Below are positions 46,419 through 57,689 of a DNA stretch of 64,000 nt, one piece after another (within the stretch, counting starts at the first letter, position 1; every line of letters begins with the position of its first letter). This DNA comes from Heterocephalus glaber (Eukaryota > Chordata > Mammalia > Rodentia > Bathyergidae): contig NW_004624865.1 in the NCBI RefSeq assembly GCF_000247695.1, positions 1,595,883 to 1,659,882 of the forward strand, in the 5' to 3' direction. The notes under the pieces were generated by a model. That model was not told where the DNA came from, did no database searches, and worked only from the letters and a program-made list of their open reading frames with translations. The position numbers were made by a program, and so were the translations under genes.

Positions 46419-46790
46419 TACTGGGTTGAATCAGGTCGCCCCAAACTGTTGTCCACACAGAGCTTCAAAATATGACTTCACTTGGAAACAGGGCTTTTAT
46501 AGGTATAATGTAAGGTAAGGTCATGCCGGAGCAGGGTAGGACCTAATTCCAATGGGACTGGTGTCCTTACATGACATCAAGGAGACACAGGGAGTGGAGG
46601 ATACACAGGGAGGACCCCACAGGAAGAAGGCTGACATTGGGTTGTGATGACTCCACAAGCCAAAAATATCAAGATTCCCTGTCTGTAGGATAAACAAAGA
46701 ATGAATCCCCAGGCCATGCCTTGATCTCAGACTTCCAGCCTCCAATAGAGGGAAACAATAATGACTGTTGGCTTGGACACTGTTAGAAAC
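46419..46790 (+). repeat. MLT1-type LTR
   Basis: 'tactgggttgaatcaggtcg', 'cttcaaaatatgacttcact', 'ctaattccaatgggactggt', 'atgccttgatctcagacttc' and 'agcctccaatagagggaaac' follow the MLT1 order closely. The minus-strand frame at 46521-46745 is a shadow of this LTR. Confidence 0.82.
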
Positions 46791-47744
46791 TTTAGGAGAC
46801 TAATATGGACATTTTGTTTATAAAATGTCACTGAAGACCCTTTGAGGTTGCTTAGGAAGTGGTTGGTCTTCAGTGGACCAAATTGCTAACTCAGAATTCA
46901 TCAGTCCTGTGCCCCCAACATGTTACACTTTCCTTTAGCCTCCCAGGACCCTGAAACACAGAGCAGCATGGTAGACACCCTGGAAATGTGTTGCTGTCCT
47001 GGGTGGAAACTCCAAGACCCCAGGAAGCTAACACAATGCACCTTCCCAGTGTGAAATTCTCCTCTGCTCTTCATTTGAGTGTGGTTTTGTTTTGGTTTTC
47101 AGTTGACCTTTGTTCTGAATTGGACTTGGGGAAAAATAGTGGCATTTGATGTGGCCAGATGTTGGTTCAGTTTCCTATTGCTAGGAGAATTCAAGGCACT
47201 GTGCAAAGAGTGTCCATGAGCCTGGATGAAGGTGTGCTTGTTTATGAATAATGTTTAAAGCAGGCACTTCAGGCTTTGATCCTATCCAGTCCCAAATGAA
47301 CCGAGAGAATGGCAATGTCATCCAGCACATATCAGAACGTCTTAGAACAGCTTCAGATCTTTGTTCTTTTGATTCTATAGGGGAGACACAAAAGGAGAGT
47401 GGAGGATTTAAAAGTCAACACTTAGATTAATAGGAAAGATATGCACCTATCAAGTACTTGCAAGAGTGATCTTTTGGGAAGAGGATCACTAGGAAGGATG
47501 GTGTATTGGGGCTGACATTTAGCTGCTCAGCTCCTGACATTGTCTTTAGACTTTCTTGTTCAACTGAGAATAAAGCGAGAGTTGAGGAGCTGTGTGACGG
47601 ATTATTGAAGCCACTCTGATTCCTGTCTGGGGAGTGAATTCAGAACAAAGTTCAAAGTGCCTGCAAATATCTGCATTTACCCAGCTGAACTTGACAAGCT
47701 TACCACCTGGATTCCATCACAGGGAACTAGAATTAGACGGCGGC
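46791..47744. other. Unique non-coding sequence
   Basis: No repeat or exon recognised. Confidence 0.4.
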
Positions 47745-47905
47745 ATATACAAAGTATCTTTACACTCATTACTTCACTTCACACACCCATGGATACAACT
47801 GTAGGCAAGCATCTATCCCTCTACTTTACTGGAGACTCAAAGAAGTCAAAGAAATTTCCCTACACCTCACAGCTAGTACCTCAATGAGCTGGGATCTAAC
47901 TATTC
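47745..47905 (+). repeat. MIR SINE fragment
   Basis: 'tatctttacactcattactt', 'aaagaaatttccctacacct' and 'cacagctagtacctcaatga' match the sense MIR core. Confidence 0.6.
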
Positions 47906-48529
47906 TTCTAATTCCAAATCCCAGAATTTTTCTTACTACTGTGTTGTGCTCTTGGAGAATCTGTGGAAAGCTACTTCCTTCGATTGCTTTGAAAAGCTGA
48001 TCAGTTGACATCTTGTGTCTGAGCTGATGACTAATGATACTACAGCGCTAGGAAATAAGGTAGACATGGAAACAATATATTTACTAAAATCTATCAGTTT
48101 GGTAATCTTTCCTGTTTTCAATGTCAATAAACATGTTTTATTTCCAAGAAAGTTTCTCTCTTCCTGTAAACAAGCATATTTCTTTAAGTAGATTATTTAG
48201 AAAATTGTTTAGAAAATTGAAAACAATCCAGAGATTGTTTCTTCAACGATGCTTACATGGCAGCTGGAACTTTTTCCATGTGGTTCAACATAAGATTAAA
48301 CCACTGGTATCAAAATTTGTAAATCTCTTAACTGATTTCCAGTTTGCATTGTTGAATTTCTTTGCAGTAATTTAACTAGTTTATGTAAGACACCATTGAT
48401 TCTAGTTTTTAGAGGATAAATCCACTTTGAGTTGTTCATGTTCTTCGTTAGCAATGAGTAAATATCCTCCCAATGAGAAAAGTCATAGTTTAAACCAAAA
48501 ATAATGTGGCTGTGTCCCAGGAACTTTAC
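47906..48529. other. Unique non-coding sequence
   Basis: Mostly AT-rich and unrecognised. A short direct repeat TTTAGAAAATTG occurs twice at about 48196-48221. Confidence 0.4.
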
Positions 48530-48715
48530 ATGCTTTTAGTTCTTGCAAAATTATGAAATAAGTTCAACTTTACTCTGTTTTGTAAATCGGATACTGTGAG
48601 TAAGACACTTCAGGCTTAGCAAAATTAAGAAACTTGCCCCAACTCTCACAGCACCTTCCTGGATTTAAGCTCTCATATATCTGAATCAAAGTCCATGCTC
48701 TTCACCCAGTCATAA
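48530..48715 (+). repeat. MIR SINE
   Basis: 'gcttagcaaaattaagaaac', 'ttgccccaactctcacagca' and 'gaatcaaagtccatgctctt' fit a sense MIR core and tail. Confidence 0.65.
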
Positions 48716-48750
48716 ATCAACACAAAGAGGAGCCAATTTTTATTTCCTCC

Positions 48751-49326
48751 TCAGTGGCTGATGTGGCAGATTGCTGGAGGGCTGTGACATATATCAGAGG
48801 AGAGGATCACTACACATTCATCCGCCATCCATCGATTGCCTCTTGCATTCCAAGTGGGATGTTCATTGGTCATCATGTAAGAATGAATACGACACATAGG
48901 AGATCTAATATCTAAAAATGAACCATAAGTAGGGTGAGTACTATAAATAAACTCAAGGCTGGAATTGAGAGGGGGTGGGCACACTGTCTCGGAGCGGCCA
49001 CAAGTTGAAGGGTGAGAGGTGCTGGCTGTGGGAAGAGTTGGCATTGGACATGTCCAAAGGCCCTGAGCAGGAGAGGGGGCAAACTGCAGGGACAAAAGCG
49101 AGGCCATTGCCATTGGCATGCAAGAAGGGCACTGGGTGAGAGGCCAGCAGAGCCCCGTCCTCAGGACTTCACTCTCCCATGCGTGGGAGTTCAGACCGAA
49201 GTGAGAGAGAATGAGATCACATGAGCAGAAAAAGGAGGCAGAGATCTGGTGCTGCCAGAGCTGACTCCTGCTTGCTTCTGGGATGTGAGAAAGTTGTGGA
49301 TTTGGGCTCTGAGCTCCCTGAAGCAC
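48751..49326 (-). other. Longest gap-free open frame (191 codons), probably non-coding
   Basis: The frame runs over 191 codons from ATG to stop on the minus strand, in a repeat-poor, fairly GC-rich block. The translation is rich in Ser, Pro, His and Cys. It has no signal peptide, no membrane segment and no family motif I recognise. Shorter plus-strand frames overlap it. I give it mainly because it is the longest. It could be a lineage-specific frame, a decayed LTR or chance. Confidence 0.12.
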
Positions 49327-49445
49327 TTTGGTTCTGCTCCTTCCAGAGGCACAGACTCTCAGTGCTTCCAGGGCTGCTGTGAACTTGCTGAATTCTCAGC
49401 AACTGGTTTTATGGTAGGGATCTGTTACTTGGGATCTTCCCCCGT

Positions 49446-51045
49446 AAACAATTAAGCAATCTACAAATAGAGACTTTTTGTTCCTACTTGTATGGCATTT
49501 TTTAACCTTATTGTAATTTTTAGGGCCTTGAGCATAATGTTAGACACAGTGGTGAGAATAGGCATCTTTCTTTTGCTATGCATAAGTGATGGCGAAACTT
49601 TTAGAGACAAGTGCCCCAACTGTGACCCCAAACCCACTTATTTGTCACAAAGTGCCAACACGGCAATTAAACCTGAATACCAAGGTTTTAGTTTAGAACA
49701 AACAGCTCTATATTAACTTCTTTTGTCTTAAAAGAAAAACACAATAACACAGGTGCTATATGTTCACCACCACTGCTGTAGATCTTACAGGGAGAGGTAT
49801 TTGAAAGTTCATTATTAAGTATCATATTATGAATAGGCTTTCCAAAGATGCTTTATAGCATGTCAATGAAGAGGTTGGTGAGAGTTTATAATGTAATTAC
49901 TTTTTAAATATTCGAATAGATGCTATATTTTGTCTGTTGTTTTTCTCTGCTACTATTGATCATACTCTTTTTGTTTCTGTCTAGTGTTATGGCAACTTAG
50001 CATTCTCAGGGTCAGTTCCACTCGATTGTGGTGCATTTATGCTACATCACTGCATTAGATTTCAAATTGTTTTCTAAGATTTTTGCATAAATATTTATAA
50101 ATAATATTGGTCCATAATTTTATAAGGCCGTTGACAAGTTTTAGCATTAGCATTATGTTATTCTCATGCAATGAGTTGAGAAATGTTTCTTCCATTTTCC
50201 TTTTTCTCCCCATTTTCTGAGTTTGCATGTGATTGGTGTTAATTTTCAACTAAGCCTTGATTGAACTTACTAGTCAAACTGTAATCGGGCCTCGAGTTAT
50301 CTTTATGAGAAGACTTTTGATAAATAATTTAATTTCTCCAATTGATTCTATGATTTTGAATTTGACTGCTTCATCTTGTGTTAGTTTTGGTAAATTATGC
50401 TTTTCAAAGAATTTATCCTTCTCATATAATTTGTTGATTATGAATTTTATAAATAAAGTTTTCATTATATTCTTTAAATAACTTTAGTGATGATCATTTT
50501 TCATTTGTGGTACTGATGATTTGCACTTCCTATTTTTTTTACTTAGTTTTGAGGATTTATCTTTTTTTATCTTTGCAAAGAAAATTCTTTTGGTTTTGTT
50601 CACTTTATTTTGCTTGTTTTCATTTTTATTGATTATTGCACTCAAATTACTTTGTGTTTATATTGTTATTCTTTCTCTGCCTCTTCAGAGCCTTAGGTCA
50701 CTTGTTTTAAATCTTTCTTCTTTTCTGATGCAAGCATTTAAAGTCACAAAATTTCTTTTAATCACCATGTCTTGTGTTTCCCCCCAAATTTTGGTATATT
50801 ATGTTTAGTATTCAGTTCAAAATATTTTTATTTCACCTTGTCATATCTTCCTTAATCCATGGATTGTTTAAAAATGTGTTGTTTAATTCCCAAGTATTTA
50901 GGAACATTCCATCATATTTTCTGTTATGGATTCTAGTTTAAGTCTGTTTTTGTCAGAGAATGCTGCTTACCATATTTCAGCTGTTTAAATGTATTAAGAA
51001 TTGTTAGCATAGGACATGATTTGGTGAATGTATCAAGCATGACTC
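49446..51045 (-). mobile_element. L1 ORF2 fragment, antisense, old subfamily
   Basis: Plus-strand pieces 'caatctacaaatagagactt', 'gccttgagcataatgttaga', 'ttgcataaatatttataaat' and 'ggaacattccatcatatttt' are the antisense order of an old L1 ORF2, from near the active-site region towards the 5' side. Stops are frequent. A small hAT element splits it at 49584-49775. Confidence 0.8.
49584..49775. mobile_element. Non-autonomous hAT element nested in L1
   Basis: A 192-bp unit begins AAGTGATGGCGAAAC and ends GTTCACCACCACTG, imperfect inverted ends of the hAT CAGTG type. The interior has 'aacccacttatttgtcacaa', 'gccaacacggcaattaaacc' and 'caaggttttagtttagaac'. The L1 reads on either side of it. Adjacent 8-mers ctatgcat and ctgtagat may be a worn 8-bp target duplication (5 of 8 match). 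No transposase is encoded. Confidence 0.72.
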
Positions 51046-51145
51046 TTCTTACTAGAGTTACAACATCCGTTGCTTCTGTTCATATTCCGTGGACCAGAAT
51101 TCAGTCATGACCAACCTCAATCATACTGGAAGCTGAGAAATATAT

Positions 51146-51648
51146 GATGTGAGATTAAAAAACATGGTGTAATGTTTATTTTTAAAAGATACATTACTAT
51201 GAATCCCCCTCGCTACCCATCATCCCTGACACTTTCTGCAGCAGCTCTGGAGTCCTCTTTCCTGAAGGTCTTTAGCTGCGCTGTCCTGGCTGCCTCGATA
51301 TCCTAAATAGATTAAAAATGTTTCCCTTTCATGGTCATTTTGACTTTGGGGAAGAATCAGAAGTCACATGGTGCCCAATCTGGTGACTAAGGTGGATGAG
51401 GACAGAGCATCATGTTTGTACAAGCTGCCTTTTCAGTTGGATGTCACTGATAGCATTTTTTATCATACCTTGTGAAGACACTCAGGAAAGAGGACTCCAG
51501 AGCTGCTTCAGAAAGTTAAAAGATCAATGGGATAAGTGTGTTTGAAGTGAGGGAGAATATTTGAGAGGGGGTTAATGACAATGTGTCTATTACTGTAATA
51601 CATTTTTAAAAATTTAAACCTTCATGGTACATTTCGATCCTACATCAG
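51146..51648. mobile_element. Mariner-derived element, strongly palindromic
   Basis: The left arm (to about 51470) is antisense transposase 3' end: 'cagctctggagtcctctttc' and 'ccctttcatggtcattttga'. The right arm (from about 51475) is sense: 'aggaaagaggactccagagc'. The left arm reaches further into the gene than the right arm. Outer ends are mirror-like: 'gatgtgagattaaaa' and 'tttcgatcctacatc'. No complete transposase. Confidence 0.8.
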
Positions 51649-51739
51649 AGTATGGTAGTGGCTCAGGGCTAGAAGAACATAAAACCACTGGCCCGTAGAG
51701 GCTAAAACTTGCTAAAGGTATTGCAGGAAGTCAATTGAG

Positions 51740-51962
51740 AGCTGATATAATGTAGTGCTTGAGAGAATGAGCTTTATTATTAGAATTTGTTTCAGACTTT
51801 GCTTTGCCTCTTGTATCTATGTGACCTTGGGTGAATTACTTAGAATCTCTAAAACAAGTTTGTCACATGTTAAATAGAAATAATAGTAATACCTAAACAG
51901 TGATCTGGTAGAGATTGTATGATATGCTGTAAAAGTGCTTCACAACAACAGCAGAACATAGT
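51740..51962 (-). repeat. MIR SINE, antisense
   Basis: 'ttgcctcttgtatctatgtg', 'accttgggtgaattacttag', 'tctctaaaacaagtttgtca' and 'gatctggtagagattgtatg' follow the reverse MIR order. Confidence 0.78.
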
Positions 51963-52064
51963 GAGTTCTAGATAATATTAATCCAATTTGACTAAAAGCT
52001 CTACAGTTTTCCAGCGTATCTCAAATCTACTTGTACCTTCACACTTGAATACCTACCTTTGGTT

Positions 52065-52235
52065 AACAGCTTATTATGTGCTATGCTCTGTAGTTACTTT
52101 TTATATATATTCAGTCATTTACTCCTAACAACCACGCAAGGTGAGATTTATGATTATCCATATGATACAGATGAAAAATCAGATCTGGAGAAGTATTCAG
52201 ATTTCTCTTCTCTCATTAACTTGAGGTTTCCTCAC
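52065..52235 (+). repeat. MIR SINE fragment
   Basis: 'cagcttattatgtgctatgc', 'cctaacaaccacgcaaggtg' and 'gatacagatgaaaaatcaga' match the sense MIR start and core. Confidence 0.65.
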
Positions 52236-52449
52236 AGTTTGACTCAATTTTTATTTTTCCTTGTGCAGCTTTAGCTGAGTTTCTAAGAAATGACCCTGCT
52301 TATACACAGCTTTTTAACTTGTACAATCCCTGCAACTGCTCTGTATGCTTAAAGAACTCACAAATATTTAATTATCCATTGATTTGTTAATTAGCAATAT
52401 AAGGTTGAGCATCTACTGCCTTCTTTTCTTTCTAAAACATGAATTCCTT
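52236..52449. other. Unique non-coding sequence
   Basis: Nothing recognised. Confidence 0.35.
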
Positions 52450-53465
52450 GTATGGAGTTGGGACTTGTGCACAACAAATCTTAAATCTTTTTTGTTGTTC
52501 CCTTTGTCTCTCCTTTTTTCTTCCTCCCTCCATTTCTTGACCCTCTTTCCACTTGAGAAAGATCTGTCTCTCTACTTCCTATTCTTTTATTTTGTTCTTT
52601 ATTTGTATTTTGGGTTTCTCCATATAAGAGCAACCATGTGACAGTTAAGTTTATGTGTTTGATTTATTTCACTTAAAATTATGGTCTTAAAGTGCATCCA
52701 TTTTCTTACAAATGACTCAAGTTTGTCTTTATGGTAGAGTAGTACCCCACTATGTGTAAATACCACATTTTCTTTATTCATGCATCTGTTGATGGACATG
52801 TAAGGTTTGTCCAAGATTTAGCTATTATGAGTCTTATTGCTGTAAACATGGCTATACATATATCACTGTAATATGATGTCATTAGCTCTTAACTAGAAAG
52901 GGAACAGCTGGATCAAATGGAATTCTATAATGATTTCCATAGTGGTTGTACTAGTTTACCTTTTTGTTATCAATGATGAAGATTCCTTCCCTTTCCTCAT
53001 CCTCACCAGAATTTAATATTTCATTTCTTGATGATGGTCATTCTTTCCAGGATGAAATTTTGATATTACTTTAATTTGTGTTTCTCTAATGGCCAGTGAT
53101 GTTGAATATTTCTTACATATTCATTGGCCATTTGTATGTCTTTTGTGAAGTGTATTCATTTCTCTTGCCCATTTTTTGATTGGGACTTTTATTTTGGGGG
53201 TCTAATTTTTTGAGTTCTTTGTATATTCTAGACACAAGTCCTCTGTCTGAGGAACAGCAGGAAAATTTTTTTTTTGCATTCTGTAGCTTCTCTCTTCACT
53301 CTGTCAGTTGTTTCCTTTGCTGTGCAGAAGCCTTTTTAATTTGATATGATCCTATTTATTTATTCTTGGTCCTGTTCCCTGTGCACTGGGGTTCTATTTA
53401 AAAAGTCCTTGCCTGTGCCTATGACTTCAAGAGTGTTTGCCCATCTTTGCCTATTGTTCCAGTCT
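52450..53465 (-). mobile_element. L1 3' part, antisense
   Basis: The pyrimidine-rich 3' UTR (52470-52560) is followed by ORF2 C-terminal sequence; minus-strand residues near 52620-52760 include GVLLYHKDKLESFVRKWMHF. Then come 'ggaacagctggatcaaatgg', 'ctaatggccagtgatgttga' and 'gtcctctgtctgaggaacag', the usual antisense L1 order. It lacks the 3' segment shared by the 44.9-kb and 61.1-kb copies. 5'-truncated. Confidence 0.87.
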
Positions 53466-53797
53466 CATCCAGCTAAACCAGCTGCTGCAATCTGTACAGC
53501 ACACCTTCCCTTTGTTTCTACTGCATACCTGCCTATTAGGCACTCTTTGTCATTCTTTATTCCAAAACTAATTCTTCAGATAGAGATCAGCATCCCTATG
53601 AAGTGAAAGCATTATTGAAGAGATGCTCCACCATGCCCTACTCCATCCTATGGAGAATTTGTCAAAGTATCCAGAAAATTTTACTGCACTTGGTTGGAAT
53701 ATTTGTTTCCTGTCCAATATTATAAATTGAGGAAATCTGAATGCCTTCATTTCTGTAGTACTAAAGAGTAACGTCATAGTTTAAAATATTTTAGTTA
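53466..53797. other. Unique non-coding sequence
   Basis: Nothing recognised. Confidence 0.35.
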
Positions 53798-54203
53798 GTC
53801 CAGGTTATGGTTTACTTCTAAAATATTCCCCAAACATCTCACATGTTCAGAGGTGTAGCTTTTGGAAGGTAACTGGATTATGGGGGTGTTATGCTTATCA
53901 CTGGATTAATTCATTGCTGCGTTCATGGCTGAATGTGTTGTTAGGAGATAGAGCCTCGTTGGAAGGGGTGGTCACTTGGGATGTGACTTGGAAGGGTGTA
54001 TCTCCTTCCTAGGCTCCTCCCTTCTCTCTCCGCTTCCTGACTGCTATGGGATGAGCAGTTTTCTACCCTGTCATTTCTGTTTTGAAGCCAGCAAACCAGA
54101 GACTGAACCTTCTAAAGCCTTGAGCCAAAATAAACCTCTCCTCCATTATTTTGTGGGTTTCAGATAATTTACCCCAGCAATGAAAAGTGACTAATACAGT
54201 CCA
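53798..54203 (+). repeat. MaLR-type solo LTR with 5-bp target duplication
   Basis: The LTR runs 53803-54198 (396 bp), ending CTAATACA. It is flanked by gtcca at 53798-53802 and 54199-54203. Landmarks are 'cttttggaaggtaactggat', 'gggatgtgacttggaagggt' and 'ccaaaataaacctctcctcc'. The first base of the canonical TG start is mutated. A 5-bp duplication is expected for ERVL/MaLR. Best-defined member of its family here. Confidence 0.9.
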
Positions 54204-54584
54204 TTTTAATGAATTAATGAGTTTGTTTCTGGGGGACCCAGCCTGTCTGCCCATAAGTTGGATACCTATTCTGTATCTTTTCTGACATCCAAACAGAACT
54301 CCTGTGGACTCTATCTTGGCCCCAGACCATAATACCCCGATCTTTCATCTGTGGATTCTTTTAGTGTTGAATTCACCATCTTTTTCTCACTTGTCACCTT
54401 CCCTGCTTCCCGCTCAGCACAAAGCCACATCCTCACACCCTTTCTGTGTCAGTTACACTGGCCTCCTCCCGGACTCCTGCGTGGTGACAGGTTCTAGGAC
54501 CTCCACATAGGTGTGCAGCTTACCTCTCCCTCAAATACCTTCGCCCATCCCACCTTCCAACACATCCACCTCTTAGGACCTCTT
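54204..54584. other. Unique non-coding sequence
   Basis: Nothing recognised. Confidence 0.35.
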
Positions 54585-54790
54585 TCATTTTCTTTGTCTA
54601 GAGAATTGCTGACATTTGTGTAGCACTTTGTAATTTGTAACGATGGTTCTGTCTGATCCCAAGCAGCCCTGTGAGCTATCATGATTGTCATCTTGATTAT
54701 GGAGATCGATGCCTTCCTCACAGTGCTGAGCAATGCCTCGTGGACAGCAAGGTTCTCAGAAGAGGAGCTGGAAATAAATTGAATGAACGT
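54585..54790. repeat. MIR-like fragment
   Basis: 'gtgtagcactttgtaatttg' and 'gccctgtgagctatcatgat' resemble a sense MIR/MIR3 core. Confidence 0.45.
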
Positions 54791-54954
54791 TTGTTGCATA
54801 CTCAAATATGAAAATCCCTGAGTGTGGGTCGATAGGCCATAGAAAGATGATCAAGCTATAGTCACTGTCCTCAGAGAGCTATTCTTGTAGTAGGAGGTGA
54901 TGACAAACACTGTAGTAAAATAATAGTAGTAATGATAATAATAATCACAGTAAC
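54791..54954. other. Possible L2 scrap and AAT-rich tract
   Basis: 'ctatagtcactgtcctcaga' resembles an L2 end. A short imperfect (AAT/GAT)n tract lies at about 54918-54946. Confidence 0.4.
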
Positions 54955-55155
54955 AAGTGGTTTTTGAGTACCTTGCTGTGGCATGATCCTAGTATAAATA
55001 ATGCATTTACTTATTTGTGATGATGCTCACAACAGCCTTGGGCCAGGCATTGCCACACTTTCTCGTGTTAAGGGGACTGAGTTTCATAGAGGAGCCGAGA
55101 CTTGCTCCAGCCGTCACAGCCAGTGCATGACCCCAAGTGTCCTCTTGCTCCGCTA
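54955..55155 (+). repeat. MIR SINE
   Basis: 'tgatgctcacaacagccttg', 'catagaggagccgagacttg' and 'cgtcacagccagtgcatgac' follow the sense MIR core. Confidence 0.65.
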
Positions 55156-55495
55156 TGCCACCCAGCCTCTTGGGTGAAAATAGCCATGGTGCACTGTGAA
55201 CCACATGATGAAGGGGAGCAGAGGACAGACAGTTCAAGTCTGCTTGGGGATAGGGTAGAATTTGGGATTTGCTTTGGTTGCATAGATACTGGGATCAGAG
55301 AGAGAACTGGAAGGGAAAGCACTCAGGAAAAGAAAACAGCCTGAGCTGAGTCTGGATGCATGGAGGAAGGAGTAATGAAATGTGAGACCAGTCTGGAAAG
55401 GTAAGCAGAAGGCAGACCCATCGGAGAATGGACAGACTCAAGTGAGAATTGACCAGAATCAGGGACAGATTGAGTTTTAGGGAGTGATGGAAAGA
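55156..55495. other. Unique non-coding sequence
   Basis: Nothing recognised. Confidence 0.35.
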
Positions 55496-55559
55496 AACAC
55501 ACACATGCACACGCACACGCACACACATGCACACATGCACATGCACACGTACACACACC
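55496..55559. repeat. (CA)n-type microsatellite with ATG and CG variants
   Basis: About 60 bases of CA repeats broken by ATGCAC and CGCAC units. Minus-strand frames through it give artificial Cys/Val repeats. Confidence 0.95.
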
Positions 55560-56591
55560 AAAGGTGTCTGGGAAAGAAAAGGCAATGAGTTTTGCTGGGG
55601 GCATGGGTATTGATTAATTGACTTCTTCATTGATTATGCATGGAGAGCGTATGCTAGGGACTCAGGAGGCTGATTCTTCAGCTGCTGGCGATGCACAATT
55701 TCATGTGCAGAACAGCCTCCCATAGGTGACCCTATCTGATCAGTGAAGGTGACGCTTCACTTTGACTGGAATGAGAAGGAAATTTTACTGCTGTAATGTC
55801 AGCTCAAGGTTGAAATATGACTCTGCCCTTCTCCTCCTCCAGTGTTTTAACAAAAAGACCAGGGCTGTTCAGAGATTGGAAGCATGCTTACCAGACCTGG
55901 GGCTACTCTTAACTCCACAGAAGTAATTGAGATTTATGAACTCCTTATTAGCTCCTTAACACAAAATGTGGAAACTGAAATTCCCAGCTTTCAAGATTAA
56001 AGAGGGAAGTATTTATTTTTGCTCTTAAAATCTATAATGATTCCTTCTCACCTTTCCCCTCTTATATCATTTGGGAGCAATACCTACATGAACAGTTAAA
56101 GATGGGTTAAGTAGGAGTAGAAAACATGGAAAGCCTGAATTTTTATTTTCAATTCTGCAAATACATTGAGCATGTAGTATGTTCCAGAAATATGGCCAGG
56201 CACTGGGAACACAAAGTTGAGTAAATCAAGGTGGTTGGTAGGTTATAAGCAAAATTCTGCAGACTTAAATCTTTATTTATACCTATTATGTCTCAAGAAA
56301 TTCACATTTGCTCACAGTCCGCAAAATTATTTTTCAAGATCATTGTAAAGAAAGACTAAATTGCTCATGGCCAAACAGTAATATTCGGATTCAATCTCAG
56401 AACTTGTGGCAACATTTTAGGAAACTTGATTGTTCCTTTGTCCTGCACTTGTATTCACAGATGGCTTCTGAGAACCTTTTGGGCTCTGGCTTCAAGTCAA
56501 ATGCAGTAGAACTTTCTGGTTATCAAGAAGAAACCAGGGTCAATGGTTCACCTGGGAAGAAGGTGCCCAGCCAGATCTACAAAGGACATGC
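55560..56591. other. Unique sequence with an L2-like scrap
   Basis: At 56150-56235 'atacattgagcatgtagtat' and 'gccaggcactgggaacacaa' resemble L2. The 136-residue plus frame at 56308-56718 runs into the TG tract and has no domain. Confidence 0.4.
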
Positions 56592-56640
56592 TTGTGTGTG
56601 TGTGTGTGTGCGCGGGCGTGCATGTGTATTTGTAAGTGTG
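56592..56640. repeat. (TG)n microsatellite
   Basis: About ten TG units followed by CG-containing variants. Confidence 0.95.
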
Positions 56641-57469
56641 GAAGATTTTCCTCCTCTCTTATCCTGCAGTGGGCTCTGGTCTTGCTTGTGCAATGTTTCC
56701 CTAGAGTCTATTTTGTGAAATATAATTGAAATCGAAACACCAGTGATTTTTAATCATACTCCCAATTTATATCTCATGTAACCATATGCCAGTGTTCTCG
56801 GAGTGTTACAGGGATGTGAATTATGTTGAAATTGGATTAGGCAAATACACATTTTCCTTAAAAAATAGATACCCAGAGCAGTAATTTAATTCCACCAACT
56901 CTAAAGATTCTCTCAGAAATATCCTGTGTGTCTTATCAGCAACCCATTGTGGATTTTTATTCTGTGCTACTTTCTCTGCCTTTTCATTTTCTTCTAGAAT
57001 TCACTGTATCTTACAAACATTAGCCACTGTAGGAAGTCAATTTATATCAAAACTATTTCTAAATGTATGAAAACTGGGTTTTCTAAGGAAATCATTAAGA
57101 CCCTTCATCCAATTCTTCAATTTAGGGGAAGAAAAATGGAATGCAATTAAAGATCATTTCTCTTTCAAGTAGATACTGTAGACTGTATCACCACCTGAGT
57201 ATTTAAACAGCTTTCAGGCCGGAGCTTCCAATCCCACTGGTCTGTGAGGCAGGCATTATCTTAGGGTTCTAAAATAGCCTTATGGTTTTTTGAGGACACT
57301 GAAGTAAGCAAACACTTTATTTTGTTGGAATAATTTCCCAGCTATAATAAAGTCAAAAGTTTAAACATACAACAAGAAAAACAATAAATAAGATAGCAGC
57401 AAAGATCCTCTCTTTAACAGTTCACCATGTGACTTCTACGTTACTTTAGAAGTGACAATTTGGGGTAGT
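56641..57469. other. Unique non-coding sequence
   Basis: Nothing recognised. Confidence 0.4.
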
Positions 57470-57662
57470 TACAGCCATGGCCTCTAGCACCAGCTGGCCC
57501 TGGTTAGAATCCTTCTCCAGCTGTGTGGACCTGACTCAGTTACTTCACTTCTCTGTGTCTCAGATACCCCAAAAGGTTGCTCTGAGGATTAAGTGAGGTA
57601 CTTAGAATAATTCTTTGCATAAAAAATATGTTTGATAAATGTTTGCTATCAATGTTATTTTA
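57470..57662 (-). repeat. MIR SINE, antisense
   Basis: 'agccatggcctctagcacca', 'ctggttagaatccttctcca', 'tacttcacttctctgtgtct' and 'ctctgaggattaagtgaggt' follow the complete reverse MIR order. Confidence 0.85.
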
Positions 57663-57689
57663 CCTTGGTTTAATCAGCTATAATCGGAT

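Noticed and set aside
55496..55559. Possible CRISPR-like or regulatory array
   Set aside because: It is a dinucleotide microsatellite with no spacer structure.
55295..55630. Cys/Val-rich minus-strand frames resembling a metal-binding repeat
   Set aside because: They translate the CA microsatellite at 55496-55559.
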